Source: Durusdinium trenchii (lineage: Eukaryota > Sar > Dinophyceae > Suessiales > Symbiodiniaceae). Taken from it: a stretch of DNA of 64,000 nt. The stretch is taken from NCBI GenBank assembly GCA_963970005.1, contig CAXAMN010003136.1, positions 211,892 through 275,891 of the forward strand, given 5' to 3'. Positions 63,518-64,000 of this stretch are shown piece by piece. The position numbers and the translations under genes were made by a program. The notes beneath the pieces are model-generated. The model was not told the origin of the DNA and did no database searches. It saw only the letters and a program-made list of their open reading frames with translations. Position 1 is the first letter of the stretch, and the number at the start of each line of letters is the position of its first letter.

Positions 63518-63640
63518 ACAAGTAACAAGGGCCTTACTACTAGTAACTAGTAACAAGGGTATCTCTACTACTGTTAGTAACAAGGGTCGCTACTAGTAAC
63601 AAGTGCATCGCTACTAGTAACAAGGGTCTCTCCTTCTTCA
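63518..63640. repeat. ACTAGT-palindrome repeats (R1)
   Basis: Five units of actagtaacaagggtatctc and gctactagtaacaagtgcat type, all in one orientation, with the ending caagggtc instead of caagaagc. Confidence 0.7.
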
Positions 63641-63659
63641 TTTGTGCTTTAAACGTTCC

Positions 63660-63902
63660 TTACGTGCGACAACGACGACAGGTTCGATCCTTGCGCCGTG
63701 GTTTGCATGATGTCTTGGGCTCTCGGGCTGGAGCTTTATGGCTCTTTTCACCCCTGGAGTTTGGGGCCTTGGCTTCGGAATGTGGTGTCAGAAGCTGTGC
63801 AAAAGTTTCCGCTGGAGATGTGACAGGTGACATGATTTGCACAGATCCATTCTCCTCGAAATACCTTTTGGGGCAATCAGTTGGTGCTGTTTGCATGTTC
63901 AA
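63660..63902 (-). CDS. Small basic protein, uncharacterised
   Basis: 80 codons from an ATG on the minus strand: MNMQTAPTDCPKRYFEENGS, then AQLLTPHSEAKAPNSRGEKS, HKAPAREPKTSCKPRRKDRT CRRCRT and a stop. A Lys/Arg-rich tail with a Cys pair; the + strand is its Leu/Gly-rich shadow. No domain recognised. Confidence 0.36.
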   Translation of the reverse strand: MNMQTAPTDCPKRYFEENGSVQIMSPVTSPAETFAQLLTPHSEAKAPNSRGEKSHKAPAREPKTSCKPRRKDRTCRRCRT

Positions 63903-64000
63903 TTCGATTTCTAATTGGGTCAGAAATGGGGTTTGACCGTGGTGCCGCGCTCCGCAAATCCATCAAGGCTGAGAGAACTCTTTTGTGGTGAAGAGTCTGT

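Noticed and set aside
1-64000. Search for a dinoflagellate spliced-leader gene or relic (ccattttggctcaag), rRNA, CRISPR arrays and bacterial-type operons
   Set aside because: None seen by eye. The nearest spliced-leader-like string (ccaccattttggacacc, 55954) does not match beyond the common core. A proper search is needed to exclude relics.

Overview
This is nuclear DNA of a dinoflagellate, most likely a Symbiodiniaceae coral symbiont (inference from sequence style, not a database match). There are no bacterial operons, and no rRNA or complete tRNA was seen. Coding sequence is cut into many short exons that end at pyrimidine-AG acceptors and often begin introns with GC or GA instead of GT. 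Low-copy exons sit in a large mass of short dispersed repeats, above all a family built on the palindrome ACTAGT. There are two assembly gaps (10 N at 22910-22919, 100 N at 45339-45438), so this is a draft scaffold. Because exons are 25-250 nt long, raw open frames mislead; I rebuilt exon chains by hand from splice signals, reading phase and protein similarity. Models without a recognised domain are hypotheses and carry low confidence.

Best supported genes, all on + unless noted: an RS-domain (Arg/Ser-rich, splicing-factor-like) protein at 10.4-13.0 kb; a SMYD-type SET-domain methyltransferase at 27.1-28.8 kb; a SPRY-domain protein in five exons at 53.2-54.5 kb; a TPR-like helical protein at 59.3-59.9 kb; ankyrin-repeat exons at 31.1-31.5 and 32.5-32.6 kb; several small unnamed genes with consistent exon phases (33.7, 34.4, 37.8-38.5, 41.2, 44.6, 50.6-52.2 and 57.8 kb); and a minus-strand secreted-protein candidate at 6.6-7.1 kb.

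Layout. 0-10 kb: a 500-bp tandem repeat, a head-to-head pair of SPRY-like exon fragments (2.5-3.1 kb), dispersed repeats, the minus-strand secreted candidate, and a nested tandem duplication carrying exon-like modules (8.1-9.4 kb). 10-22 kb: the RS gene, then a run of short candidate exons including two cysteine-finger pieces. 22-25 kb: a GTGA minisatellite with a gap and a 42-bp cysteine-rich coding-type minisatellite. 25-33 kb: SET gene, degenerate element-like ORFs, ankyrin exons, 300-bp tandem repeat. 33-46 kb: small multi-exon genes and the inverted ACTAGT array with the 100-N gap. 46-64 kb: more short genes, the SPRY gene, a fold-back element, the TPR-like gene and a U2-snRNA-headed repeat.

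No shared pathway is evident; neighbours look functionally unrelated, as expected for a eukaryotic scaffold. The main biology on show is genome architecture: non-GT introns whose two ends carry the same 4-8 bp (introner-like), duplicated domain exons, and palindromic repeats.
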